This document shows, piece by piece, positions 56,557 through 64,000 of a DNA stretch of 64,000 nt. The first letter of the stretch is position 1, and each line of letters starts with the position of its first letter. The notes under the pieces were generated by a model. The model was not told where the DNA came from and ran no database searches. It worked only from the letters and a program-made list of their open reading frames with translations. The position numbers and the translations under genes were made by a program. The stretch is from Desulfomonile sp963700305. Its GTDB lineage: Bacteria > Desulfobacterota > Desulfomonilia > Desulfomonilales > Desulfomonilaceae. The stretch covers positions 62,001 to 126,000 of the forward strand of contig CAVOXB010000011.1 in assembly GCA_963700305.1 (NCBI GenBank), in the 5' to 3' direction.

Positions 56557-57537
56557 CTATCTAAACGGCCAGTTGCGAAAATAAAGCCTCGACTTCATCA
56601 ATCTACCTGATAGTCCCATAGGTTCGAAAATAAGAATGATCAGAATAGTTGCCCCGAAAATCACGGGCACCAACTCCTTGTAGGAGCTTAAAAGCTGCGG
56701 CACGAGAATCACGAAAGCCGCCCCCATTATCGAACCTTCTATTGAGGCGAGTCCTCCGATTATGACCGCCACGAACAGAGTGATGGTTTCCAGAAAAGTG
56801 AACATGTTCGGTTCGAGGTGGCCTATCAACATCGAATACAGCCCACCCTGCACACCGGTGTAAAATGAGCTTATGGCAAACGAAAGCAATTTATATCGCG
56901 TCAGGTTTACACCTATCACCTCCGCTGCTATGTCGTTGTCGCGGACTGCGATGAACGCCCGCCCCATATAAGACGAAACGATGTTGTAAGAAACCAGCGT
57001 AAACAAAAGTGCAATTATGAAGTTGAAATAGAAATTGAATGTTATCTTTGACATTCCAAAGATCGGTGAAAGTTTCGGGATGGCCAGGCCCATTCGGCCT
57101 CCTGAAAGCAACTCCGAATTTGCGAATATCTGATAAACGGCTATGCCGAATCCCATCGTGGCTATGGCGAGATACGGCCCTTTCAAACGTAATGACGGGA
57201 ACCCCACAATCAAACCGAAAATGCCCGCTATTAACCCGGCGCCGGCCAAAGCCAGAGGCCAGGGAATGTCTATCCGAATCAAATGTCCGAAGGTATAGGC
57301 CCCAATAGCAAGAAAACCTGCTTGCCCGAACGAAATCTGACCAGTATAGCCGATCAGAATGTTTTGACCCTGAACACCGACAGCATATACGCAGATTATG
57401 GTCGCGATGTAAGTGAGGTGCTCCGGTGCATAAAATGGGAGCAGGAGCAACGCCAGCACCACTCCACCTACCCAAACGCGGGTCCACGGTTTACGAATCA
57501 GTTGCAGCTCTTCGCGATAACTTTGAATCAGATCCAT
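56557..57537 (-). CDS. livM: Branched-chain-type ABC transporter permease LivM
   Basis: 326 residues, about ten helices. YTGQISFGQAGFLAIGAYTF is the classic LivM motif; VRDNDIAAEVIGVNLTRYKL is the ATPase-contact loop. It lies 10 bases downstream of the acyl-CoA ligase gene. Intact. Confidence 0.93.
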   Translation of the reverse strand: MDLIQSYREELQLIRKPWTRVWVGGVVLALLLLPFYAPEHLTYIATIICVYAVGVQGQNILIGYTGQISFGQAGFLAIGAYTFGHLIRIDIPWPLALAGAGLIAGIFGLIVGFPSLRLKGPYLAIATMGFGIAVYQIFANSELLSGGRMGLAIPKLSPIFGMSKITFNFYFNFIIALLFTLVSYNIVSSYMGRAFIAVRDNDIAAEVIGVNLTRYKLLSFAISSFYTGVQGGLYSMLIGHLEPNMFTFLETITLFVAVIIGGLASIEGSIMGAAFVILVPQLLSSYKELVPVIFGATILIILIFEPMGLSGRLMKSRLYFRNWPFR

Positions 57538-57547
57538 ATCTTAAGTC

Positions 57548-59347
57548 TCATTTTCCATAAAGGGAATTTATAAGATCTGCATAACGCTTTTCCAGGAAGC
57601 GTCTTTTTACCTTTTTGGTGGGCGTTACGTCACCGTCTTCCTCGTAGAAACGTCTGGGAAGTAGGGCGAATTTCTTTATGCCTTCGACGCTGGAGAGCGT
57701 CTTGTTGACCTTTGAAACTTCAGATTCCATCAACTTGAATATTTCCGGATTCTTGGTGAGGTCAGCAAAAGTGGTGAAAGGAATACGGTTGTCCTGTGCG
57801 TATTTGGTGACGTTGTCCTCGTCGATCAGGATCAGGGCAACAAGGTATTTTCTGGCGTCTCCGATGACCACGGCGTCCTGGATATATGGGCAGAACTTCA
57901 GTTTATTTTCTATGAACGCAGGAGTGATGTTTTTACCGCCCGCGGTTATAATAATGTCCTTCTTTCGGTCCAGGATCTTCAGGAAGCCGTCTTCTATTAC
58001 GCCGACATCTCCGGTATGCAGCCAGCCGTTCTTAATTGTCTCGGCAGTAAGGAGGGGATCTTTAAAATAACCTTTGAACACTCCTGGGCCTTTGACAAGG
58101 ACCTCTCCGTCATCTGCTATCTTCACTTCCATGTCAGGGATAGGTTCACCCACGTAACCCCATCTGGGGCGCTCCAGTCGTTGCAGAGCAATGACTCCCG
58201 TGCTTTCGGTCTGGCCATAGCCTTCTCGCAGCGGTATTCCAATGGCGTTGAAAAACTCGAATAAGTCCGGCGAAGCCGGCGCTGCCGCACAAATTGCCCA
58301 TCGGATCCGCTCAAAACCGAGTTGCCTCTTCAAATGACACAGCACCAACCAATAAAGCGGCCAATAGGCCAGAGCCCAGCGGAATCGTTCACCCGTTTTC
58401 GGCTTTGTTCGCACGTACTTGAGCCCCACGCCGATGCTTATCTTGTATAAGGTCTTCTTCAACACAGTAGAATCGGACATGCGAATCTCTACCATGGAAG
58501 CAAATTTTTCCCAGATTCGGGGAACGCTCGCGAAAACGGTTGGAGAGACTTCCCGCAGGTTTTGCGGCAAGGTATCGATACTCTCCACGAAATTTACCGT
58601 CCCGCCCGCCCATATGGCCTGAAAAAGCGAAATCAAGTTTTCATAGATGTGTGCGAGCGGAAGATAAGAGACCATCTCATCGGTATCGTATGCCTCATTG
58701 GCTGCTAGGAAGGATTCGGTGATGCTCAGAATGTTCTTATGGCTGATCATAGCCCCCTTTGGAGGGCCGGTGGTCCCGGACGTATAAATGATCATGGCTG
58801 TATCGTCGTCTTTGATCAAAGAGCGGCGGCGATCGACCAGATCCGGATCGTCCTTGAGTTGTTGGCGGCCAAGTTCGAGGAATTCTTCAAAAAGAGATAT
58901 TTTTTCGTGAGAAAATCCCCACAAACCTTTGGTGTCCCATACGACCACCCGGGCTAAGGACAGTCTCGGCAGGATCTGCAATACTTTATCGACCTGCTCC
59001 TCATTTTCCGCAAACAGGATTCTGGCTTCAGAATGACCGATGACATACGCTACTTGTTCCGCAGCTGAAGTCGGATACACTCCGCATGTTGCCCCGCCAA
59101 TAGACATCGTGGCCAGATGGCAAATGGGCCATTCCGGTCTGTTGTCCCCAAGTATTGCCACACGGTCGCCCGGTTGAATCCCAAGGGACACAAGACCTGC
59201 TGCCGTTATTTTGACCAGCTCCCCGTATTCCGTCCACGAAATTTGTTTCCATATGCCGTACTCCTTGTGGCGGAGCGCTGTCACGTCTTTTCTTTTTTCT
59301 ACCTGATTGAAAAACAGTTGCGGGAAATTAACCGCCATTCCCGGCAT
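57548..59347 (-). CDS. Long-chain acyl-CoA synthetase (AMP-binding, FadD15-like) within the liv cluster
   Basis: About 599 residues. ATP-binding IIYTSGTTGPPKGAMISHKN, then LPLAHIYENLI, EGYGQTESTGVIALQRL, WLHTGDVGVIEDGFLKILDR and KKDIIITAGGKNITPAFIEN, all class I adenylate-forming motifs; the C-terminal KKVKRRFLEKRY fits long-chain ligases. ATG 59347 overlaps the livF stop by one base and has AGGAG at proper distance; an ATG at 59353 is too close to that site. Its place between livF and livM suggests that the transported compound is activated to a CoA ester. Confidence 0.92.
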   Translation of the reverse strand: MPGMAVNFPQLFFNQVEKRKDVTALRHKEYGIWKQISWTEYGELVKITAAGLVSLGIQPGDRVAILGDNRPEWPICHLATMSIGGATCGVYPTSAAEQVAYVIGHSEARILFAENEEQVDKVLQILPRLSLARVVVWDTKGLWGFSHEKISLFEEFLELGRQQLKDDPDLVDRRRSLIKDDDTAMIIYTSGTTGPPKGAMISHKNILSITESFLAANEAYDTDEMVSYLPLAHIYENLISLFQAIWAGGTVNFVESIDTLPQNLREVSPTVFASVPRIWEKFASMVEIRMSDSTVLKKTLYKISIGVGLKYVRTKPKTGERFRWALAYWPLYWLVLCHLKRQLGFERIRWAICAAAPASPDLFEFFNAIGIPLREGYGQTESTGVIALQRLERPRWGYVGEPIPDMEVKIADDGEVLVKGPGVFKGYFKDPLLTAETIKNGWLHTGDVGVIEDGFLKILDRKKDIIITAGGKNITPAFIENKLKFCPYIQDAVVIGDARKYLVALILIDEDNVTKYAQDNRIPFTTFADLTKNPEIFKLMESEVSKVNKTLSSVEGIKKFALLPRRFYEEDGDVTPTKKVKRRFLEKRYADLINSLYGK

Positions 59348-60141
59348 TACCATCTCCTTCTCTTCTTGTAGAGGCGCCAGCCTTTTGGGGAGGCTGCCGC
59401 TTCGCCGCCCAGTCCCAGATAAAGTTCCTGGACGTCTTCGTTTTCTGTAAGCTCTTTTGCGGTGCCTTCCAAAACTATTCTGCCGCTTTCCATTATGTAT
59501 CCGTAATGCGCGATCCCTAGAGCGAGCCGAGCATTTTGTTCCACCAGAAGAATGGTGGTCCCAGCTTTACTTATTTTCAGTAGGGCATCGTAAACAGTGC
59601 GCGCCATGAGCGGTGCCAGACCAAGGGAAGGTTCATCTACCATGAGAAGTTTCGGCCTGCGCAAAAGGGCCCTGGCAATGGCGAGCATCTGCTGCTCTCC
59701 GCCTGAAAGCGTTTCTGCCTGCTGTTTGGCCCTACCCTTCAAAATTGGAAAAAGGCTTAACACTTCTTCCATATCAGTGCTGACTTCTTTGTCGTGGCGG
59801 CCCCAACAGCCCAGTTCCAGGTTCTCTGCCACTGTAAGCTCACGGAATAGCCCCCGGTCCTCGGGAACGTATACTATCCCTAGAGAAGCTATACGCTCTG
59901 GCGCAAGTCTCTGGATTTTTTTCCCACCGAATTCAATCGCGCCTTTTTTCGGCTGGTCCTTGAGCAGACCTGCAATAGTCTTGAGCAGGGTGGTTTTTCC
60001 TGCGCCATTTGGACCCAGTACAGCGAAGATCTCTCTTTCCTTGACCTCCAAGGAGAGGCCATGAAGGGCATAGATTCGATCGAAATAGAGAGTCTCGATA
60101 CTGGTGATTTTCAGAAGTGACTTTGGTTGATCCTCCGGCAT
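59347..60141 (-). CDS. livF: Branched-chain-type ABC transporter ATPase LivF
   Basis: About 264 residues from ATG 60141 (MPEDQPKSLLKI). Walker A LGPNGAGKTTLLKTIAG, signature TLSGGEQQMLAIARALL, Walker B LLMVDEPSLGLAPL and LVEQNARLAL, the LivF hallmark. The C-terminal basic tail (RLYKKRRRW) is slightly longer than usual. Five bases after livG. Confidence 0.93.
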   Translation of the reverse strand: MPEDQPKSLLKITSIETLYFDRIYALHGLSLEVKEREIFAVLGPNGAGKTTLLKTIAGLLKDQPKKGAIEFGGKKIQRLAPERIASLGIVYVPEDRGLFRELTVAENLELGCWGRHDKEVSTDMEEVLSLFPILKGRAKQQAETLSGGEQQMLAIARALLRRPKLLMVDEPSLGLAPLMARTVYDALLKISKAGTTILLVEQNARLALGIAHYGYIMESGRIVLEGTAKELTENEDVQELYLGLGGEAAASPKGWRLYKKRRRW

Positions 60142-60145
60142 GCAA

Positions 60146-60916
60146 TCAGTTCCTTTTCTGCTCGGATTCATCGCCCAAGTATGCCCGAATGACATTGGGA
60201 TCACGCTGAACTGCTTCAGGAGTGCCCTGAGCGATTTCCAGCCCGGAATCGAAAGCCACCATACGGTCAGCTAACCTAGAGGCAATCCTCAAGTCGTGCT
60301 CCACGAGCAGTATTGTGGTCTTGAATCTGCCGCGGATTTCGGTAATCCGGTATGCAGATTCTTCTTTTTCTTCGGAAGTAAGGCCGGCAATGGGTTCGTC
60401 CAGCAAAAGCAGTTGCGGCTCAAGAGCGAGCGCCCTGCCAAGCTCTACTCTTTTCTGAACCCCATAAGGACAGTCAGCCACCCTGGCTTGTCTATAAGCC
60501 TGTAGATCCAGGAAATCGATTATTTCCTCTACAAAAGCGCGGTGCCTGATCTCTTCGGTCCTAATCCTGAAGAGTGCATGAAATGGATTTTTTCGATATT
60601 TCACATGCCTGCCCAAAAGCAGGTTATCCAATACGTTCATGTGCATGAACAGTCGCAAATTCTGAAAAGTGCGAGCGATGCCCTTTGCAGCTATTGTGTC
60701 GGGTGATAAGCCCAGGATGCTTTCCCCTCCGAAAGCTATTTGTCCATTCGTTGGACGATATACCCCTGAAATACAGTTGAAGAGGGTGGTTTTCCCGGAG
60801 CCGTTCGGCCCAATGACGGTGAGTATTTCTCCCTGTTCAACGTGGAAGTCTACTCCGGCAAGGGCACGAATGCCGCCGAAACTCATAAAAAGCTTGTTTA
60901 CTTGAAGCAGGCTCAT
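60146..60916 (-). CDS. livG: Branched-chain-type ABC transporter ATPase LivG
   Basis: 256 residues. Walker A IGPNGSGKTTLFNCISG, GIARTFQNLRLFMHMNVLDN, signature region CPYGVQKRVELGRALAL (P-Y-G-V-Q-K in place of LSGGQ, as often in LivG-like proteins), Walker B LLLLDEPIAGLTSEE, and VEHDLRIAS. Intact. Confidence 0.93.
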   Translation of the reverse strand: MSLLQVNKLFMSFGGIRALAGVDFHVEQGEILTVIGPNGSGKTTLFNCISGVYRPTNGQIAFGGESILGLSPDTIAAKGIARTFQNLRLFMHMNVLDNLLLGRHVKYRKNPFHALFRIRTEEIRHRAFVEEIIDFLDLQAYRQARVADCPYGVQKRVELGRALALEPQLLLLDEPIAGLTSEEKEESAYRITEIRGRFKTTILLVEHDLRIASRLADRMVAFDSGLEIAQGTPEAVQRDPNVIRAYLGDESEQKRN

Positions 60917-60959
60917 GGTTTTCCGGTTGTGAAAGTCATTTTTGAATAAAGGCTCTTCA

Positions 60960-60992
60960 CCAGTAGGGGCCGGCGTCCCTGGCGGCCCAATG
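60960..60992. repeat. Family A repeat, solo end
   Basis: CCAGTAGGGGCCGGCGTCCC then TGGCGGCCCAATG, matching the ends of the elements at 14833-14990 and 21541-21668. No partner end nearby. Confidence 0.65.
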
Positions 60993-61037
60993 CTGTTGAA
61001 TTAAGCAGTTAGCCTATGAAGCGAAAAACTGCCTGTC

Positions 61038-61118
61038 GTCATTCCGTCGGAAGACGGAATCCAGGTTCCTTGATGCAGCGAACCGCCGAAACTGGACCCC
61101 GACTCTCGTCGGGCTGAC
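61038..61118. repeat. Inverted repeat, family C copy 3
   Basis: GTCATTCCGTCGGAAGACGG then AATCCAGG, ending GACTCTCGTCGGGCTGAC. Related to 12494-12548 and 56388-56470. Confidence 0.65.
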
Positions 61119-61152
61119 GATCACGCCTGCGGCGTGACCAGGGGAATTAACT

Positions 61153-61226
61153 CTTTGTGGAGCAGGCTTCCAGCCTACTATTGTTGGCCTTGAGAGAGGC
61201 AGGCTAGAAAGCCTGCCCCACAAAGG
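61153..61226. repeat. Inverted repeat, family D copy 1
   Basis: CTTTGTGGAGCAGGCTTCCA then GCCT at the left, and AGGCTAGAAAGCCTGCCCCA then CAAAG at the right, form long inverted arms. Related to 56251-56328. Confidence 0.7.
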
Positions 61227-61273
61227 CTTCTGCAGAAAATTTCCCTCAAACCATTCCTCAGACAGTCTTGTCA

Positions 61274-62465
61274 CTAAAATCGAGGTTTAAAAATAGTGAA
61301 CTCTTCCAGAGGGATGTGTTTGCCGTCAGTGGCCCTCCCCATACGGGAAGCATTCACTCCGTGCCGCCGATCGGGCGTGTATGTTACCGGAGCGCCGATA
61401 TCTTCGGGCTTCCAATCCTTAATCTTTTCCATGCCTTTTATGAGGCTTGCAGGAGTGAGGTCTTTTCCCGCATGTTTCAGCCCCTCCACAAAATGCATCA
61501 TGGATACCGCGCCAAAAAGTGCCAAATATTCTTTACCTGCGATACTAGGATCATATTTCTTGAGGATATCCGCCACCTTGGTTGCGCTTGGTTCTGATCC
61601 CGGAACGCCAGAGTTTCCGGGCAAAGCTATGTATGTGCCTTCCCAAACCTCACCCGCGACTTTGTACATGATTGGGTCACCGAGAGTAAAAGTGGCCAAA
61701 ACTTTGGGCTTGTATGCGAGCTTCGCGATCTCCTTCAGGATGAGCGCTCCCTGAGTGGGAGTTGTGTAAACGAGTAGCGTGTCCGCGCCTGATTCTTTCA
61801 GCTTGAGTGCATGGGTGCCGAGAGCCCTCTCCGTCACCTCATAAGGGACCGCTCCCACGAGTTCCCCTTTGCCCGGCATGGCTTCCAGGGCCTTTTTCAC
61901 TCCGGAAAGCGCCATCTTCCCGTAATCATCATTCTGGTAGAACAAAGCGATCTTCTTGGAATCGAGCTTTTTGGCGGCATAGTTAGTGAGATATTCGGCT
62001 TCGTCTTCATAATCCGGGTACACGATAAAAACGTATTCTCTTTTTTCCTTGGGCATTGCGGCCCAAATGCGCACGTCCCCGTAAGCGGTGATTAGAGGTA
62101 TTTTGTTTTCCTGGAAGAAGTCCTTTGATGCATTGAGAATGGCAGTCCCCAGAAGCCCACAAACAGCGAATGCCTGCCCTTTCATTTCTTGCAGGTTCGC
62201 CAGAGCTCGCGTCGGATTGTAAGCGTCATCTTTCAAGATGACCTTAATTTTTCTGCCATTAACTCCACCCTGCTCATTTACGTGGTCGGCCCAGGCCTTC
62301 ATGCCATGTCCGGTGACTCCCCACAGGGCGGCAGGTCCGGACAAAGGCGTGGTCACCCCTACAACCACTTCGGTGTCAGTGACACCCGCCACATCGGCTG
62401 CTATGGCTGCGACAGGATACGACAAAATAAGGGCGAGAAACGATTAATAAAACTCTGAAACGCAT
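61274..62465 (-). CDS. livK: Branched-chain-type ABC transporter substrate-binding protein, one frameshift in the leader
   Basis: Periplasmic binding protein (Peripla_BP_6 type), about 396 residues. ATG 62465 begins MRFRVLLIVS; removing one base near 62431-62436 joins this to ALILSYPVAAIAA, a complete signal peptide, with the mature start DVAGVTDTEVVVGVTTPLSG. The span is 397 codons plus one. ALWGVTGHGMKAWADHVNEQ, VILKDDAYNPTRALANLQ and VFIVYPDYEDEAEYLTNYA follow. The ligand is unknown. First gene of the transporter set. Confidence 0.9.
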
Positions 62466-62987
62466 ATGAACCCCCTTTCGCTTTCTAAGCGGCGCTGAGA
62501 CGGACCCAATCAGCGAGAGATTTTTTCGGAGGACTTCCTCCGCGACAATCGTGTTTCAGGAATCCGGAACGGTGCCAGTTAGACCTACTTGTATGTTGAG
62601 AGGGCGGGCGGCTTTCGCCCGCCGTGGTGATACAGAAAAAAAGAGAGACGTATATGATCAGGTCCAAAGTTTACTGCAGAGTTTGGTGACAATGCACTTT
62701 ATAATCAATACATGATCAAAAGACTAAGTCAACCTAAAATTCGTCTTGCTAGGTCAGCATTCAGCATCCCACGGAGATGAGATGCTTCGGGGATATGTCT
62801 TTGCTGTAAGCTCAGCGAAGCATTCTCATTGCTTATTGGAGCACATCAGGGAGGTTGCTTCGAGCAACGAAGGGTTCCTCTGTCTTTCAGTATGACCGGC
62901 ATCTTGCCGGTTCACGTCAATGACCGGCAAGATGCCGGTCATACTGATATGCATATAGGCCGTCCACAAGATGTATTGCGCGGCTCG
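62466..62987. other. Intergenic region between the acyl-CoA dehydrogenase and livK genes
   Basis: About 520 bp. It contains the long perfect inverted repeat at 62887-62947 and otherwise no recognised gene. The livK promoter should lie near 62480-62750. Confidence 0.6.
62887..62947. repeat. Perfect 25-bp inverted repeat
   Basis: Arms 62887-62911 and 62923-62947 are exact inverse complements (core TGACCGGCATCTTGCCGGT), with an 11-base spacer. Each arm contains a smaller palindrome (CCGGCAAGATGCCGG type), so alternative folds exist. No T-run follows. It lies 41 bases after the acyl-CoA dehydrogenase stop. Confidence 0.85.
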
Positions 62988-64000
62988 TCAGAGTATTAGC
63001 TTGGAAATGATTTCTTTCATAATTTCAGAGGTTCCTCCCCCGATGGAGAGAATTCTACTGTCCCTGTACAATCGTTCAACGAGGCATTCTCGCATGTACC
63101 CGTAACCACCATGAATTTGGACTGCTGAGTGGCACACCCGGTCGCAAATATCCGCTGAAAATATTTTGGCCATCGATACTTGTTTAATCATGTCTCTTCC
63201 GGCCTGAACCCCTGCTGCAACACGGTAGGTAAATTCGCGGCTCACCTCTACGAGAGTCGCCATGTCCACAAGTTTATGCCTTGTAACCTGAAAACCCATT
63301 ATGGGCCTGCCGAAAGCTTCGCGCACGTCAGCGTATTTTATTGATTCCTCCAAAGCCAGTTGGGCTGTGGTGTTTGCCATCAAAGCCAGATAAAGCCGTT
63401 CTTTCTGAAAATTGCTCATGATCCCGTAGAAACCCGCGCCCTCCTGGCCCAAAAGGTTTCTTGCAGGCACTCGCACTTCGTCCAGAGAGAGTTCCGCCGT
63501 GTCTGATGCCCACCAGCCCATTTTTTTCAGCTTGTTGGATACAGAGAACCCTGGGCTGTCCGCTTCCACCACCAGAAGGCTGACGCCCTTATGGCCAGGA
63601 TCGCCGGTCCTCACGGCCATAGTGACAAAATCCGCCCTGGAGCCCGACGTTATCATGGTCTTCGATCCACTGACCACATAATGATGGCCGTCTCGAACAG
63701 CGCGCGTCCGGATGTTGGCAACGTCTGAACCGCCCCCGGGTTTCTGTTATTCCGAGGGCGGCAATTTTCTCTCCTCGTAGAACGGGAGGAATGAAGCGCT
63801 CTTTCTGCTCCTGCGAGCCCAGAGCCAGAATAGGCGGCAATGCAATGCTATGGGACATCAGGCCTGCAGCGAGTCCGCCGGAACCGGATCGCGTCAATTC
63901 CTCGGTGACTACCACCTCGTGGAAAATGTCTGATTGGAAGCCGCTCCACTCTTCGGGATAGCAAACTCCCAGGAGCCCGATTCCCGCGGCTTTGCGGAAA
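62988..64000 (-). CDS. Acyl-CoA dehydrogenase, partial at the right edge, one frameshift
   Basis: FAD-dependent acyl-CoA dehydrogenase, about 337 codons in the window. VVVTEELTRSGSGGLAAGLM and EKIAALGITE lead to the flavin-binding loop P-G-G-G-S-D, which is restored when one base of the TTT at 63741-63743 is removed. VSGSKTMITSGSRADFVTM, RVPARNLLGQEGAGFYGIMS, the RPIMGFQ region and QIHGGYGYMREC close the protein. The N-terminus lies beyond 64000. It could feed beta-oxidation together with the acyl-CoA ligase downstream. Confidence 0.9.

Larger units (their letters stand above)
60917..61273. other. livK-livG gap made of three repeat types
   Basis: 357 bp almost filled by a solo end of the family A element (60960-60992), a family C element (61038-61118) and a family D element (61153-61226). 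No gene. It lies inside what should be one operon. Confidence 0.7.

Noticed and set aside
1..64000. Programmed +1 frameshifting as a genome-wide feature
   Set aside because: Sites share no slippery motif or stop-codon context, fall in unrelated genes, and two are of the opposite sign; error is simpler.

Overview
The window reads as a chromosomal segment of an anaerobic bacterium of the former Deltaproteobacteria (Desulfobacterota). This is an inference from gene content: CarD plus a PIN/TRAM protein, MetV and MvhD-type proteins, a complete-looking anaerobic (cbi) cobalamin operon, a branched-chain-type ABC transporter with an embedded acyl-CoA ligase, and moderate GC. No rRNA, tRNA, CRISPR array, transposase or phage gene was recognised.

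Layout. (1) 1-7906, minus strand: the replication-origin neighbourhood rsmG-parA-parB-dnaA-dnaN-gyrB, with cutA upstream of rsmG. recF is not between dnaN and gyrB. (2) 8185-9746, plus: CarD and a YacL-type PIN/TRAM membrane protein. (3) 10036-12107, minus: mvhD-metV-metF, a methylene-tetrahydrofolate reductase module without HdrABC. (4) 12650-29827, plus: a 17-kb cobalamin operon behind a promoter, a cobalamin riboswitch and an intrinsic terminator. It holds cobU, cobT, a CobD-CobQ fusion, cbiB, cbiA, cbiC, cbiX, the cobalt importer cbiMNQO, then cbiD, E, L, F, G, H and J. cbiT and cobS are not in it. (5) 30099-37903: small unrelated genes, then tetR with an RND pump (adaptor and inner-membrane protein, no outer-membrane channel). 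(6) 38013-45638: LysE exporter, tautomerase, HD-GYP protein, DUF2905 protein, then on the minus strand a histidine kinase, an NtrC-type regulator and an archaemetzincin with overlapping stop and start codons, and a quinone oxidoreductase. (7) 45660-54110: an NCS2-like permease and envelope genes (beta-barrel, YdcF/ElyC, WbpM-type dehydratase, nucleotidyltransferase, PqqD-like protein). (8) 54495-64000, minus: acyl-CoA dehydrogenase, Liv-type ABC transporter with a long-chain acyl-CoA ligase between livF and livM, and two small Cache/STAS-like proteins.

The most striking global property is data quality. I count 18 single-base frameshifts in otherwise well-conserved genes, including gyrB, rsmG and six genes of the cobalamin operon. 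Sixteen are +1 insertions with no shared motif. They look like insertion-type sequencing or assembly errors, not pseudogenes. One of them creates an apparent CobD-CobQ-CbiB triple fusion; undoing it leaves a CobD-CobQ fusion followed by a separate cbiB with a TAATG overlap.

The intergenic spaces carry several families of short inverted-repeat elements, including a MITE-like family with two near-complete copies inside the cobalamin operon and one solo end in the Liv cluster. I did not find a clear new defence or mobile system. The best candidates for new biology are the CobD-CobQ fusion, the regulator-archaemetzincin coupling, the kinase with a Cys-rich PAS domain, and several small unrecognised proteins.
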